Below are positions 8,434 to 16,503 of a stretch of 36,760 nt of DNA, one piece after another (the first letter of the stretch is position 1; every line of letters begins with the position of its first letter). Below the pieces are notes generated by a model. That model worked only from the letters and a program-made list of their open reading frames with translations. It was not told the origin of the DNA and made no database searches. Source of the stretch: Nitrospinaceae bacterium (GTDB lineage: Bacteria; Nitrospinota; Nitrospinia; Nitrospinales; JACRGP01); contig JAJDBB010000016.1 of the NCBI GenBank assembly GCA_029261555.1, positions 1 to 36,760 of the forward strand. Reading direction: 5' to 3'. The translations under genes were made by a program, and so were the position numbers.

Positions 8434-8949
8434 ATGCGCATACCCGCGGTGCAAAAATGGATTTTGAGTTTTTCGTTAGCGATTTTGTTTGTCGGTTCTT
8501 TAGCTTCCATTGCGACGGCAGGCGAGGCCGGGGTCAAGGCCGGCATTCTCAAATGCAAGGACGTTCCCGGCAAGGGAATCAATTTGATCATTACCTCTAC
8601 CACTTATATCCGTTGCCAATTTAAGGACGTCAACGGCGGGAGGGAATACTATAAAGGCGAGACGGGGATAGGACTCGGCGTCGACCTTAATTTTGAGCGC
8701 GATATCGAGTTGATCTTCTCCGTGGTCGCGGCGCAGTTTAAGCCGGGAACCTATCAGCTTGCCGGCAAGTACGTGGGCGGCAGCGCATCGGTCGCGGCGG
8801 GCGTGGGCGCCGGCGTCCATGTTCTGATTGGCGGCAGTGAAAAAAGCGTCAGCCTGCGTCCCGCGGTGGAAACCAGCAAAGGGTACGCCGTCGCCGCCGG
8901 ACTCGGCTATATGTATCTCGAGCCGGATCGCAGGGCGAAGCGTAAATAA
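8434..8949 (+). CDS. Secreted DUF992 family protein
   Basis: 171 residues with a clear signal peptide (MRIPAVQKWILSFSLAILFV..., cleavage near ATA-GEA) followed by a DUF992 domain: VKAGILKCKD at the start, an IRCQF strand, glycine-rich GIGLGVDL and SVAAGVGAGVHVLIGG segments, and a late AVAAGLGYMYLEP strand. Two cysteines could pair in the periplasm. The function of DUF992 is unknown. I start at ATG 8434 because GTGGAG lies about nine bases upstream; a GTG at 8419 and ATG at 8425 are in frame but overlap that ribosome site. Confidence 0.8.
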   Translation: MRIPAVQKWILSFSLAILFVGSLASIATAGEAGVKAGILKCKDVPGKGINLIITSTTYIRCQFKDVNGGREYYKGETGIGLGVDLNFERDIELIFSVVAAQFKPGTYQLAGKYVGGSASVAAGVGAGVHVLIGGSEKSVSLRPAVETSKGYAVAAGLGYMYLEPDRRAKRK

Positions 8950-9015
8950 AAATAATTCATTCCGCTACGTTCGCTCCAAGACGCGGACGGGCGGCGTATT
9001 TTTTTTAAGGTACAT

Positions 9016-10335
9016 ATGCACGAATTGATTGATTCCTGGGTGGGTCCTGTAGTTTTAATCGTCTTCGCCCTGGCCTACTCTCTGGTGGTTTTCGAAGAGA
9101 AAATCCACATGAGAAAGTCGAAACCCGTCATCTTCGGCGGCTGTCTCATGTGGTTGATCATCGCCTGGTTTGAGGCGGCTCATGGGAAAGAGGGCTCTCA
9201 CCATTTTATAAAAGAACTGATCGGGGAAATCGGAGAGTTGTTTTTCTTTCTCCTCGTCGCCATGACCTATATCAACACTCTGGCGGAGCGAAATATTTTT
9301 AGAGCCCTGCGCGCCTGGCTGTTGAGTAAAGGGCTTGGCTTTCGCCAGCTTTTCTGGGTCACGGGACTCATTACTTTTTTTCTGTCGCCTCTGGCGGACA
9401 ACCTCACCAGCGCTCTTTTAATGTCCACCGTGGCCCTGGCGGTCAGCGGCGGCAATCGCGATTTTATCGTCCCCGCGTTTGTGAACATCGTCGTGGCCGC
9501 AAACGCCGGCGGGGCGTGGAGTCCGTTCGGCGATATCACCACGTTGATGGTCTGGACTTCCGGCAAGGTGGAGACCTTGCAGTTTTCCTATCTGCTGATT
9601 CCTTCCGTCGTCAACTGGCTGGTTCCGGCGCTCATCATGTTCCCCTTCGTTCCCAAACTTAAGCCGGAAGGCGGACAGGAAAAGGTCGAGCTTAAACCGG
9701 GGGCCTGGGTGGTCGTGGTCCTGGGAATAAGCACCGTGGCCACCGCCGTAAGTTTTCATCAGTTCCTGCATCTCCCCCCTTATCTCGGCATGATGTTCGG
9801 GTTGAGCTTTTTAATGATCCACGGTTACTACCTCAAGCGCTGGGGGGAGGAAAAGTGGCATAAAGAAAAAGGGACCTCCGGCAACTCCGAACGCCAGTTC
9901 GACATTTTCAGGAAAATGGAAGGCGTGGAGTTCGACACGCTTTTATTTTTCTTCGGAGTGTTGACGGCTGTGGGCGCCTTGCAATATATCGGATATTTGG
10001 CCCTGGCTAGCGCTTCCTCCTACGGAACTTTAGGACCGACCGTCGCCAATATTCTGGTGGGAATCCTTTCCGCCATTGTCGACAATATTCCGGTCATGTA
10101 CGCGGTCTTGAAAATGAGTCCGGAAATGGGCTTGGACCAATGGCTTTTGGTCACTCTCACCGCCGGGGTTGGAGGCAGCCTGCTTTCCGTCGGTTCCGCT
10201 GCAGGCGTGGCGGTGATGGGCGTGGACCGGAAGAACTACACCTTCATGTCGCATCTAAAATGGGCGCCTGCCATCGCCGTCGGTTACGTCGCCAGCATTG
10301 GGGCCTGGTGGCTGGTCACCATGAGTTTAAGATAA
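9016..10335 (+). CDS. nhaD: NhaD-type Na+/H+ antiporter
   Basis: 439 residues, about 11-12 membrane helices, ion transporter superfamily. NhaD hallmarks are visible: LADNLTSALLM (about 126-136), NAGGAWSPFGDITTLMVW (about 163-180) and VDNIPVMYAVL (about 355-365), which carry the acidic and polar residues expected for ion binding. NhaD proteins extrude Na+ or Li+ in exchange for H+ and are common in marine and haloalkaliphilic bacteria. AAGG precedes the ATG. A receiver gene follows 26 bp downstream and may be co-transcribed. Confidence 0.92.
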   Translation: MHELIDSWVGPVVLIVFALAYSLVVFEEKIHMRKSKPVIFGGCLMWLIIAWFEAAHGKEGSHHFIKELIGEIGELFFFLLVAMTYINTLAERNIFRALRAWLLSKGLGFRQLFWVTGLITFFLSPLADNLTSALLMSTVALAVSGGNRDFIVPAFVNIVVAANAGGAWSPFGDITTLMVWTSGKVETLQFSYLLIPSVVNWLVPALIMFPFVPKLKPEGGQEKVELKPGAWVVVVLGISTVATAVSFHQFLHLPPYLGMMFGLSFLMIHGYYLKRWGEEKWHKEKGTSGNSERQFDIFRKMEGVEFDTLLFFFGVLTAVGALQYIGYLALASASSYGTLGPTVANILVGILSAIVDNIPVMYAVLKMSPEMGLDQWLLVTLTAGVGGSLLSVGSAAGVAVMGVDRKNYTFMSHLKWAPAIAVGYVASIGAWWLVTMSLR

Positions 10336-10361
10336 CGTTGCCGACAGGGGAAAAACCGCGC

Positions 10362-10739
10362 ATGGCTAAAATTCTGCTGGTCGAAGACAACGAACTGAAT
10401 CAGGACATGCTGACCCGGCGTTTGAAGCGACGAGGCTATGAAGTGGTTTGGGCGGTCGACGGGGAGGAGAGCCTGGAAATCGCCGTCCGCGAAACTCCCG
10501 GCTTGATTTTGATGGACATGGGCCTGCCGGGAATCGACGGTTACGAGGCCACCCGCAGGATCAAGGCCGAGGAACAAACCGCGTCCATTCCCATCATTGG
10601 CCTCTCCGCCCACGCCATGACGGGGGATCGGGATAAAGCCATCCGCGCCGGTTGCGACGATTACGACACCAAGCCCATCGAGTTTTCCCGTCTCGTAACA
10701 AAGATCGAGAAAATTTTAGGAGAGAGTCGGCCAGCGTGA
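10362..10739 (+). CDS. Stand-alone receiver-domain response regulator
   Basis: 125 residues comprising a single CheY-like receiver domain. It has the acidic pair E8/D9, the phosphoacceptor D52 in LILMDMGLPG, the switch Ser in GLSAHAM and the conserved Lys in DTKPIE. There is no output domain, so it would act through protein contact, as DivK-like or CheY-like regulators do. The start at 10362 fits the domain boundary; the longer open frame overlapping nhaD is rejected. The last codons CCA GCG TGA come from the repeat palindrome that begins at 10731. No kinase gene is adjacent, and the nearest sensor-like gene (644-1693) lacks its catalytic domain. Confidence 0.9.
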   Translation: MAKILLVEDNELNQDMLTRRLKRRGYEVVWAVDGEESLEIAVRETPGLILMDMGLPGIDGYEATRRIKAEEQTASIPIIGLSAHAMTGDRDKAIRAGCDDYDTKPIEFSRLVTKIEKILGESRPA

Positions 10740-10892
10740 CGCTGGACCCGATAGTTGACGATTGAGAAGTTTTTCCCAACTCGAAAACGCCAACTTGCCG
10801 AACTTTCTTTATTGCATTCGAGATGCAATCTCACCGGTATTTGAACCGCTTCCCCTAAACGATACACTAACTGCCTCCAGGCGCTTGCCTGG
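10731..10892. repeat. Full dispersed element, about 160 bp
   Basis: Begins with palindrome CCAGCGTGACGCTGG (10731-10745), then ACCCGATAGTTGACGATTGAG, an inner perfect hairpin ATTGCAT-tcgag-ATGCAAT (10811-10829), ACACTAACTGCCTCC, and terminal hairpin CCAGGC-gctt-GCCTGG (10877-10892). It fills the whole gap between the convergent receiver and lepB genes. Each gene's stop is at its edge (10737-10739 and 10895-10897), so it may also act as a two-way terminator. Confidence 0.75.
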
Positions 10893-10894
10893 GT

Positions 10895-11593
10895 TTAATC
10901 CAGCATCTTGCCAAACCTGTCGGAGCGCACCCATCCCTTGAGCATGGGAACTTTCTCCTGATACTTGTCCCAGGACCAGTAGATCATCTGAGCTTTCCCC
11001 TTTATCTTATCCATCTTCAAAAACCCCCAGAACCGGCTGTCCTGGCTGTTTTCGCGGTTGTCGCCCATGACGAACAGATGGCCTTCGGGAATGCGCACCG
11101 GACCAAAATCGTCGCGGAATTTAATCAGCGACTCGCCCGGCGGTTGGGAGTGGTTGGCGTGAGGATCGTCCAGCGGCTTGTCGTTGATATAAACTTTTTG
11201 CCCACGGATTTCCAGAATCTCCCCCGGCAGGCCGATCACCCGTTTGATAAAATCGCGCGTCTCGTCCTTGGGGAATTTGAACACGATGATATCGTGCCGC
11301 TTCGGCGTTTTTGGAAACAAGCGATAGTCGTCGTAAAAAACAATGTCGGTGAACGGTATCTGATTGGGCAGGTGGATTCCGTAATTGAATTTCGAAACCA
11401 GGATGTGATCGCCCACCTGTAAAGTCTCGCGCATGGACCCGGAGGGAATCTTGAACGCCTGGACAAAAAACTCCCGGATGAACAGGGCAAGAATGAGGGC
11501 GATCCCAATGGCCTCGACGTATTCCCGGACCAGAGATTTTTGTTTCTTTTTCTCCGGAGCTTCTTTAGTTTCACTCGCTTGATTATTTGCCAT
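10895..11593 (-). CDS. lepB: Signal peptidase I
   Basis: 232 residues. Cleaves signal peptides from exported proteins at the outer face of the inner membrane. One N-terminal membrane helix (about 27-45) is followed by the catalytic SGSM box with nucleophile S53, the general-base lysine K117 in [11 protein letters not shown], and the [17 protein letters not shown] box. Its start overlaps the end of lepA by 11 bases, the classic lepA-lepB order. The stop lies two bases from a repeat hairpin. Confidence 0.96.
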   Translation of the reverse strand: MANNQASETKEAPEKKKQKSLVREYVEAIGIALILALFIREFFVQAFKIPSGSMRETLQVGDHILVSKFNYGIHLPNQIPFTDIVFYDDYRLFPKTPKRHDIIVFKFPKDETRDFIKRVIGLPGEILEIRGQKVYINDKPLDDPHANHSQPPGESLIKFRDDFGPVRIPEGHLFVMGDNRENSQDSRFWGFLKMDKIKGKAQMIYWSWDKYQEKVPMLKGWVRSDRFGKMLD

Positions 11594-13385
11594 CGGTCCT
11601 CAGTACGGCTAGAAATGCTTCTTGCGGAATTTCCACACTACCGATTTGCTTCATTTTCTTTTTCCCGGCTTTTTGTTTTTCCAGCAGCTTGCGTTTGCGG
11701 GTGATATCCCCGCCGTAACATTTGGCGAGCACGTTCTTGCGAAGCGCCTTGATGGTCTGGCGAGCCACGACCTTGCTCCCCACGGCGGCCTGGATGGCGA
11801 CTTCGTACATCTGCCGCGGAATCTGAAGCTTCAATTTTTTAGCCAGATCGCATCCAAAGTGGCTCGCCTTGTCTTTATGAATGATCATCGACAATGCGTC
11901 CACCAGTTCTCCATTTAGCATGATATCCAGCTTTGCCAGATTGGCCGGGCGGAAGTCCGTGAATTCGTAATCAAACGACGCATACCCTTTGGTCATGGAT
12001 TTTAGCAAATCGTAAAAGTCCAAAACGATTTCGTTGAACGGCAAATCATATTCCAGAAGGACGGTGGTAGGGTCGAGATATTCCATCTTGGTCTGCAACC
12101 CGCGCCGTTCCCGGGTCAGCGCCATCATGGGGCCGATATATTCTTCCGGAAGAATGATGGTTCCCTTGATATAAGGCTCTTCCAAGCCGGCGATGCTGGA
12201 AGGTTCCTTCAAATCGGAAGGATTGTCCACAAGTGTCACCGAGCCGTCGACGCCGATCATTTTATAGACAACGGTGGGGGCGGTGGTCAGCAAATCGACT
12301 TTGAAATCGCGTTCCAGCCGTTCCCGGACGATCTCCATATGGAGCAGGCCCAGAAAGCCGCAACGAAACCCGAAGCCCAGCGCCGTCGAGGTTTCCGGCT
12401 CGTAGGTGAAAGAAGCGTCGTTGAGTTTGAGTTTTTTCAGCGCGTCGCGCAGAGGTTCGTATTGCTCGCCCTGAATGGGATACAGGCCGCTGAACACCAT
12501 GGGCTTGACGTCCTGATAACCGGCCAGCGCCGTTTCTGTAGGGCGTTCGGCTTCGGTGACAGTGTCGCCGATTTTGGTTTGATCCAGTTCCTTGATGTTG
12601 GCGATCAAATATCCCACTTCGCCGGCTTTCAGGGTCTTCAAAGTTTTTTCAGCGGGAGTGAATGCTCCTAATTCCTCGACAACAAATTCTCGCCCCGTGG
12701 CCATGAGACGAATTTTCATGCCGACTTTTATTTTTCCTTCCCGCACCCGTACCAGGACGACGACTCCCCGGTAAGCGTCGTACCAGGCGTCGAACAAAAG
12801 CGCGCACAGGGGTTTGTCGGCGTCGCCCTCGGGCGGCGGGATGATTCTGACGATGGATTCCAGAATGTCGTCAATACCCAGACCTGCCTTGGCGCTGGCC
12901 GGGACGGCGTCCGTGGAGTCCACCTGCAGAATGTCTTCCAATTGTTCCTTGACGTGTTCGACGTCCGCGCTGGGAAGGTCGATCTTGTTGATGACGGGAA
13001 CGATCGCCAGATTGTGTTGCATGGCCAGGTTGAGGTTGGCGATGGTTTGCGCCTGGATCCCCTGGCTGGCGTCCACGACGAGCAGAACGCCCTCGCACGC
13101 GGCGAGACTGCGCGACACTTCGTAGGAAAAATCGACGTGCCCCGGCGTGTCGATCATATTGAGCATGTATTTTTCGCCGGATTGCGACTTGTAACTCAAG
13201 TGCACGGTCTGGGCCTTGATGGTGATGCCGCGTTCGCGCTCCAGGTCCATATTGTCCAGAACCTGTTCTTTCATCTCGCGTTTTTGCAGGCCGCCGGTGG
13301 TGAGAATCAGTTTGTCCGCCAGGGTGGATTTTCCGTGGTCGATGTGGGCGATGATGGAAAAGTTACGAATATTTTTTTGGTTCAT
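11583..13385 (-). CDS. lepA: Elongation factor 4 (back-translocating GTPase LepA)
   Basis: 600 residues, the usual length. Translation-factor GTPase that acts on stalled or mis-translocated ribosomes. GTPase motifs are [10 protein letters not shown] (G1), DTPGHVDF (G3) and NKIDLPSA (G4). The EF-G-like domains follow, including [14 protein letters not shown], and the LepA-specific C-terminal domain has the [22 protein letters not shown] region (quoted across two neighbouring motifs). It is co-directional and overlapping with lepB. The 200 bp upstream is filled largely by a dispersed element, so its promoter probably lies inside or next to that repeat. Confidence 0.97.
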   Translation of the reverse strand: MNQKNIRNFSIIAHIDHGKSTLADKLILTTGGLQKREMKEQVLDNMDLERERGITIKAQTVHLSYKSQSGEKYMLNMIDTPGHVDFSYEVSRSLAACEGVLLVVDASQGIQAQTIANLNLAMQHNLAIVPVINKIDLPSADVEHVKEQLEDILQVDSTDAVPASAKAGLGIDDILESIVRIIPPPEGDADKPLCALLFDAWYDAYRGVVVLVRVREGKIKVGMKIRLMATGREFVVEELGAFTPAEKTLKTLKAGEVGYLIANIKELDQTKIGDTVTEAERPTETALAGYQDVKPMVFSGLYPIQGEQYEPLRDALKKLKLNDASFTYEPETSTALGFGFRCGFLGLLHMEIVRERLERDFKVDLLTTAPTVVYKMIGVDGSVTLVDNPSDLKEPSSIAGLEEPYIKGTIILPEEYIGPMMALTRERRGLQTKMEYLDPTTVLLEYDLPFNEIVLDFYDLLKSMTKGYASFDYEFTDFRPANLAKLDIMLNGELVDALSMIIHKDKASHFGCDLAKKLKLQIPRQMYEVAIQAAVGSKVVARQTIKALRKNVLAKCYGGDITRKRKLLEKQKAGKKKMKQIGSVEIPQEAFLAVLRTDGK

Positions 13386-13429
13386 TCAAACAATCTTTCG
13401 TGTTGAAAATAAAGTAGCGAGAGGCGCCG

Positions 13430-13567
13430 CCAGGCAAGCGCCTGGCCAGCGTGACGCTGGACCCAGCGTTTAAAACACCCTCTTGAAAAGAGGGTTTAAA
13501 GTATTGTCGGTGGACGAGGGATTCTTGTTAAAGGAAAATATGCAAACGCAAACAACTGGCCCCGGCC
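13430..13567. repeat. Full dispersed element with leading hairpin
   Basis: Hairpin CCAGGC-aagc-GCCTGG (13430-13445) runs directly into palindrome CCAGCGTGACGCTGG (13446-13460), then ACCCAGCGTTTAAAA, hairpin CCCTCTT-gaa-AAGAGGG, GTGGACGAGGGATTC and ATGCAAACGCAAACAACTGG. It is colinear with 8196-8325. The AAGAGGG hairpin could terminate the upstream minus-strand gene. Confidence 0.7.
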
Positions 13568-13585
13568 TTCTTTGCAATAGAGGGT

Positions 13586-14611
13586 TTAAGCTCTGCCACT
13601 GGGAGCTACCCCAGCCTCCAGTCGTCTGCCTGGGGGAAGCGGGAACTTTTTTTCCAGGCTTTGCAGGTAGTCTTTCCATTCCCGGAAACGTAAGCTGATC
13701 GTGTCGTAATCCTGGTTGTTGTCGATGTCCAGCGCGGCTCCGGGGAACGGCGTTTCCAGTCCCATGAACCGGGTTTTGAGAATATTGGAAAGACATTGCT
13801 CCATCCCACTCCAGGGAACCCATTGGCGAAAAAAATCGACCCATCTGGGAAACCCCAGGGCCGAGGCGAGCAGGCACATTTCCAACCCAATATAATAACG
13901 GAAACGCTCCAGCCTGTCTTTCCCGATTAATTTAAAAGCAAACGGAAGCACGTTCTTTATGTTTCGTTGGTACCGATATTGATAGACGTCCTTGATGTAT
14001 TGCCGGTTGAGCATGCGAAGGGGCTTGACTAGATGTAGATTATTCAGGCGGTACGAACCTTCGTTTAGATGCAGGTACGCCATTTTAACGCCAGGCGCGC
14101 CGTTTTGGGGATAAAAATGTTCCAGATTTTTGCTGGAGACCAGGCCCAGCATCTGGTCGTAATTTTCCGGGTCGCATTGCGCAAGAAAATATTCAATTTC
14201 ATGCGCGGTGATGAGCGGAGCGTCGCAAGGAACGATCAGGACCGCGCGGTCTTGAATTTCCGTCCGTTCCAGCTCGGGCGAGCCTTCGTCCAGCGCAAGT
14301 GATTTCAGAAACGTGTGCCAGATATTCTCATACAAATTTTCCTTTTGCTGGACAACGACGATGGGTTTGGGAAAATTCAAATCGATCCCCGCCTCTTCCA
14401 GAGTGGCGGTCAGCTTGTCCCGTAATCCGACGATATAAATGTTCTCGACGGATTCCGCCTTTTGGAGCGCGGATACGACGTAATTGATGATGCATTGCCC
14501 CTCGATGCGGAGAAAAGCTTTGTGCTGGTTCACGACTTTGTAGCTGGACTCGCCCTCGCCGGCGACCAGTATGGCGTCGTATTTTTTATGCTCCAGGTTC
14601 ATGCGCTTCAT
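13586..14611 (-). CDS. Nucleotidyltransferase-like protein (MobA/GlmU N-terminal fold)
   Basis: 341 residues. The first 200 or so resemble a nucleotide-sugar or cofactor nucleotidyltransferase: DAILVAGEGES at the N-terminus in the position of the LAGG.G loop, KAFLRIEGQCIINYVV as the K...I.G.P segment, and VLIVPCDAPLI as the metal-binding Asp strand. The loop is non-standard, so activity and substrate are uncertain. The C-terminal 130 residues are unrecognised, and the last dozen or so (…GRRLEAGVAPSGRA) are encoded by a repeat hairpin (13609-13635). A distant relation to KdsB/MobA is as far as I can go. A good -10 box lies upstream on the minus strand. Confidence 0.7.
   Translation of the reverse strand: MKRMNLEHKKYDAILVAGEGESSYKVVNQHKAFLRIEGQCIINYVVSALQKAESVENIYIVGLRDKLTATLEEAGIDLNFPKPIVVVQQKENLYENIWHTFLKSLALDEGSPELERTEIQDRAVLIVPCDAPLITAHEIEYFLAQCDPENYDQMLGLVSSKNLEHFYPQNGAPGVKMAYLHLNEGSYRLNNLHLVKPLRMLNRQYIKDVYQYRYQRNIKNVLPFAFKLIGKDRLERFRYYIGLEMCLLASALGFPRWVDFFRQWVPWSGMEQCLSNILKTRFMGLETPFPGAALDIDNNQDYDTISLRFREWKDYLQSLEKKFPLPPGRRLEAGVAPSGRA
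13609..13635. repeat. Degenerate repeat hairpin inside a gene 3' end
   Basis: CCCCAG (13609-13614) pairs with CTGGGG (13630-13635), with CCTCCAG-like inner sequence as in the other hairpins. It lies within the last codons of the nucleotidyltransferase-like gene. Confidence 0.5.
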
Positions 14612-14641
14612 CTTTTACGTTTATTAGAAGTTTAATTAAGC

Positions 14642-14647
14642 ATTATA
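14642..14647 (-). promoter_or_regulatory. Putative -10 box, nucleotidyltransferase-like gene
   Basis: Perfect TATAAT on the minus strand, 30 bp before the start codon at 14611, in an AT-rich gap. No convincing -35 at 16-18 bp. Confidence 0.4.
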
Positions 14648-14725
14648 TTCTTTTTAAAAGATCAACTTAAAGAACAAAAAAACATTTCTTTTTGCCGCCA
14701 TTTTTCTCAAAAATGCGGCGGAAAT

Positions 14726-14746
14726 TTTAACCGGGCGGCGGTTAAA
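14726..14746. other. Inverted repeat upstream of gcvT
   Basis: Perfect 8-bp arms TTTAACCG / CGGTTAAA around a GGCGG loop, ending ten bases before the proposed gcvT -35 box. It could be an operator or the terminator-like end of an upstream transcript. No T-tract follows directly. Confidence 0.4.
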
Positions 14747-14755
14747 CTTTGGTCC

Positions 14756-14784
14756 TTGATCTGAGCTTGAATTTGGGATATACA
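14756..14784 (+). promoter_or_regulatory. gcvT: Candidate sigma70 promoter of the gcv operon
   Basis: TTGATC (14756-14761), 17-bp spacer, TATACA (14779-14784). It would start transcription about 30 bases before gcvT, leaving no room for a glycine riboswitch. Confidence 0.5.
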
Positions 14785-14819
14785 GGACACTCATCTTTTG
14801 AAAATCTCCATTCCCGGGC

Positions 14820-15932
14820 ATGTCGGACTCCAATTCCCTAAAAACCACGCCGTTTGCAAGTATCCATCGCGAACTGGGAGCGAAAATGGTTCCCTTCGCC
14901 GGGTGGAGTATGCCCATCCAGTACGCTGGCGTGATCGAAGAGCACTTATGCGTCCGCCGGAAACTGGGTTTGTTCGACGTCAGCCACATGGGAGAGATCG
15001 ACGTTGCGGGCAAGGGGGCCTCCTCGTTTTTACAAAAGCTGATCACCAACGACCTCGGCAAAATGACCGACGGGTCGATTCTATACACCTTGATGTGCCG
15101 TCGCGACGGCGGCGTGGTCGACGACCTTTTGGTCCACCGGTTCAACGAGAACCACTATTTTTTATGCGTGAACGCGTCCAATGCGGATAAAGATTTTCAA
15201 TGGGCGTTTCAAAACGCGGAGGATTTTGACGTCGAGGTTCGCAATACCAGCGAGGAAACCGCCCAGTTGGCCCTGCAGGGCGGAAGCGCCGAGGCGCTGT
15301 TGCAAAAACTGACCGACGCGCCTTTGGCGGATATGAAGTACTACAATTTTATCGAGGCCAGCGTGTGCGACACGCCCTGCGTCGTCTCCCGAACCGGCTA
15401 CACCGGGGAGGACGGGTTTGAGATTTATTTTAACCCCGACCGCGCCGAGCCGGTTTACCGGGCGCTTCTAGACAAGGGACGCGAATTTGATTTGCAACCG
15501 ATAGGGCTGGGCGCGCGCGATACCCTGCGCATGGAAATGGGATACGCGCTTTATGGCAACGAAATCACCCAGGACTCCTCGCCGCTGGAACGGGGCTTGG
15601 GCTGGGTGATCAAGCTGGATGCGGACGATTTCATCGGGCGGGAAGCGCTGCGGGAGCAAAAGGAGAAAGGCCTTGAAAACAAGTTCGCGGGCTTAAAACT
15701 CCTCGAACGCGGCGTGCCGAGGTCGCATTATCGCATCCTGGACGGGGAGGAACCGATTGGCGAGTTGACCAGCGGAACGTTTTCGCCCTCGCTCAATGGC
15801 GGGATCGGGCTTGGCTTCTTGCGCGCAGATAAAGCGCAACCGGGAAGCCGGGTGAGCGTGGAGATCCGTAATCAGAAAGTTCCCGCCGAAGTGGTCAAAC
15901 CGCCCTTCGTGCCCAGCGGTGTCAAACGATGA
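14820..15932 (+). CDS. gcvT: Glycine cleavage system T protein (aminomethyltransferase)
   Basis: 370 residues, full length. Transfers the methylene group from the aminomethyl-lipoyl H protein to tetrahydrofolate and releases ammonia. Visible hallmarks are MVPFAGWSMPIQY (about 23-35), FDVSHMGEIDV, the RTGYTGEDGFEIY folate-site segment and GLGARDTLRMEMGYALYGNEI (two adjoining motifs). First gene of gcvT-gcvH-gcvPA. The ribosome site is weak (CCGGGC before the ATG), but the N-terminus aligns with the family. Confidence 0.96.
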   Translation: MSDSNSLKTTPFASIHRELGAKMVPFAGWSMPIQYAGVIEEHLCVRRKLGLFDVSHMGEIDVAGKGASSFLQKLITNDLGKMTDGSILYTLMCRRDGGVVDDLLVHRFNENHYFLCVNASNADKDFQWAFQNAEDFDVEVRNTSEETAQLALQGGSAEALLQKLTDAPLADMKYYNFIEASVCDTPCVVSRTGYTGEDGFEIYFNPDRAEPVYRALLDKGREFDLQPIGLGARDTLRMEMGYALYGNEITQDSSPLERGLGWVIKLDADDFIGREALREQKEKGLENKFAGLKLLERGVPRSHYRILDGEEPIGELTSGTFSPSLNGGIGLGFLRADKAQPGSRVSVEIRNQKVPAEVVKPPFVPSGVKR

Positions 15933-15984
15933 CCCACCAAAGAATTTTTAGACAGAGGATTAACGGGGTAAAAACAATTTGGCG

Positions 15985-16057
15985 ACAGTCGATTAACAAT
16001 TGGTAGTTTAAGAAAAAAAATGAAAATCAAAAACGTTGCCTCCGGGCTCATGCCCGG
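15985..16057. repeat. Partial dispersed element between gcvT and gcvH
   Basis: Contains AATTGGTAGTTTAAGAAAA (15998-16016), matching 8266-8284 at nearly all positions, and the perfect hairpin CCGGGC-tcat-GCCCGG (16042-16057), 26 bases before the gcvH start. It probably forms in the gcv mRNA. Confidence 0.65.
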
Positions 16058-16083
16058 CAACAGTTATTTTTCAGGGAGATATC

Positions 16084-16473
16084 ATGGAGATACCTAAAGA
16101 CCTTCTTTTCACGCCGGAGCACGAGTGGATTCGGGTGGAGGGAAATAATGCAACCATAGGCGTCACCCATTTTGCCCAGGACCAGTTGGGAGACGTGGTG
16201 TTTGTGGAACTGCCGGAAGTGGGCAGGCAGGTGAAACAATTTGAAGCTTTGGGCGTCGTGGAATCGGTAAAGACCGTTTCCGATATTTACGCTCCGGCGA
16301 GCGGAAAGGTTACAGCCGTCAACGCCGAGCTGGAAAGCAAACCCGAACTGGTGAACTCCGATTCCTACGGCGCAGGCTGGATGGTAAAAATCGAGCTGGA
16401 ATCTCCGGCGGAAACCGAGGGTCTGCTCGGTCCGGACAAGTATCAGGAACAAATCAATCAGGAATCCGCCTGA
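16084..16473 (+). CDS. gcvH: Glycine cleavage system H protein
   Basis: 129 residues. Lipoyl carrier shuttling the aminomethyl group between the P, T and L proteins. The lipoylation site is K63 within VVESVKTVSDIYAP, in a typical hammerhead-fold domain starting FTPEHEWI. Start at ATG 16084 is supported by CAGGGAG just upstream; the longer frame from 16036 reads through a repeat hairpin and is rejected. Confidence 0.96.
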   Translation: MEIPKDLLFTPEHEWIRVEGNNATIGVTHFAQDQLGDVVFVELPEVGRQVKQFEALGVVESVKTVSDIYAPASGKVTAVNAELESKPELVNSDSYGAGWMVKIELESPAETEGLLGPDKYQEQINQESA

Positions 16474-16503
16474 GCGCCTGAGTCCTAAATAACCCCATAA
16501 CCC

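Noticed and set aside
10140-10361. N-terminal extension of the receiver protein
   Set aside because: It lies within nhaD in a different frame and has shadow-type composition; the receiver domain begins exactly at 10362.
13478-13500. Intrinsic terminator for the nucleotidyltransferase-like gene
   Set aside because: A 7-bp AAGAGGG stem is present, but the following T-run is short and interrupted, so I list it only as part of the repeat element.
14612-14819. Glycine riboswitch upstream of gcvT
   Set aside because: The gap lacks the conserved aptamer cores, and the likely transcription start is only about 30 bases before the gene. A stray CAGGACA at 14783 is not enough.
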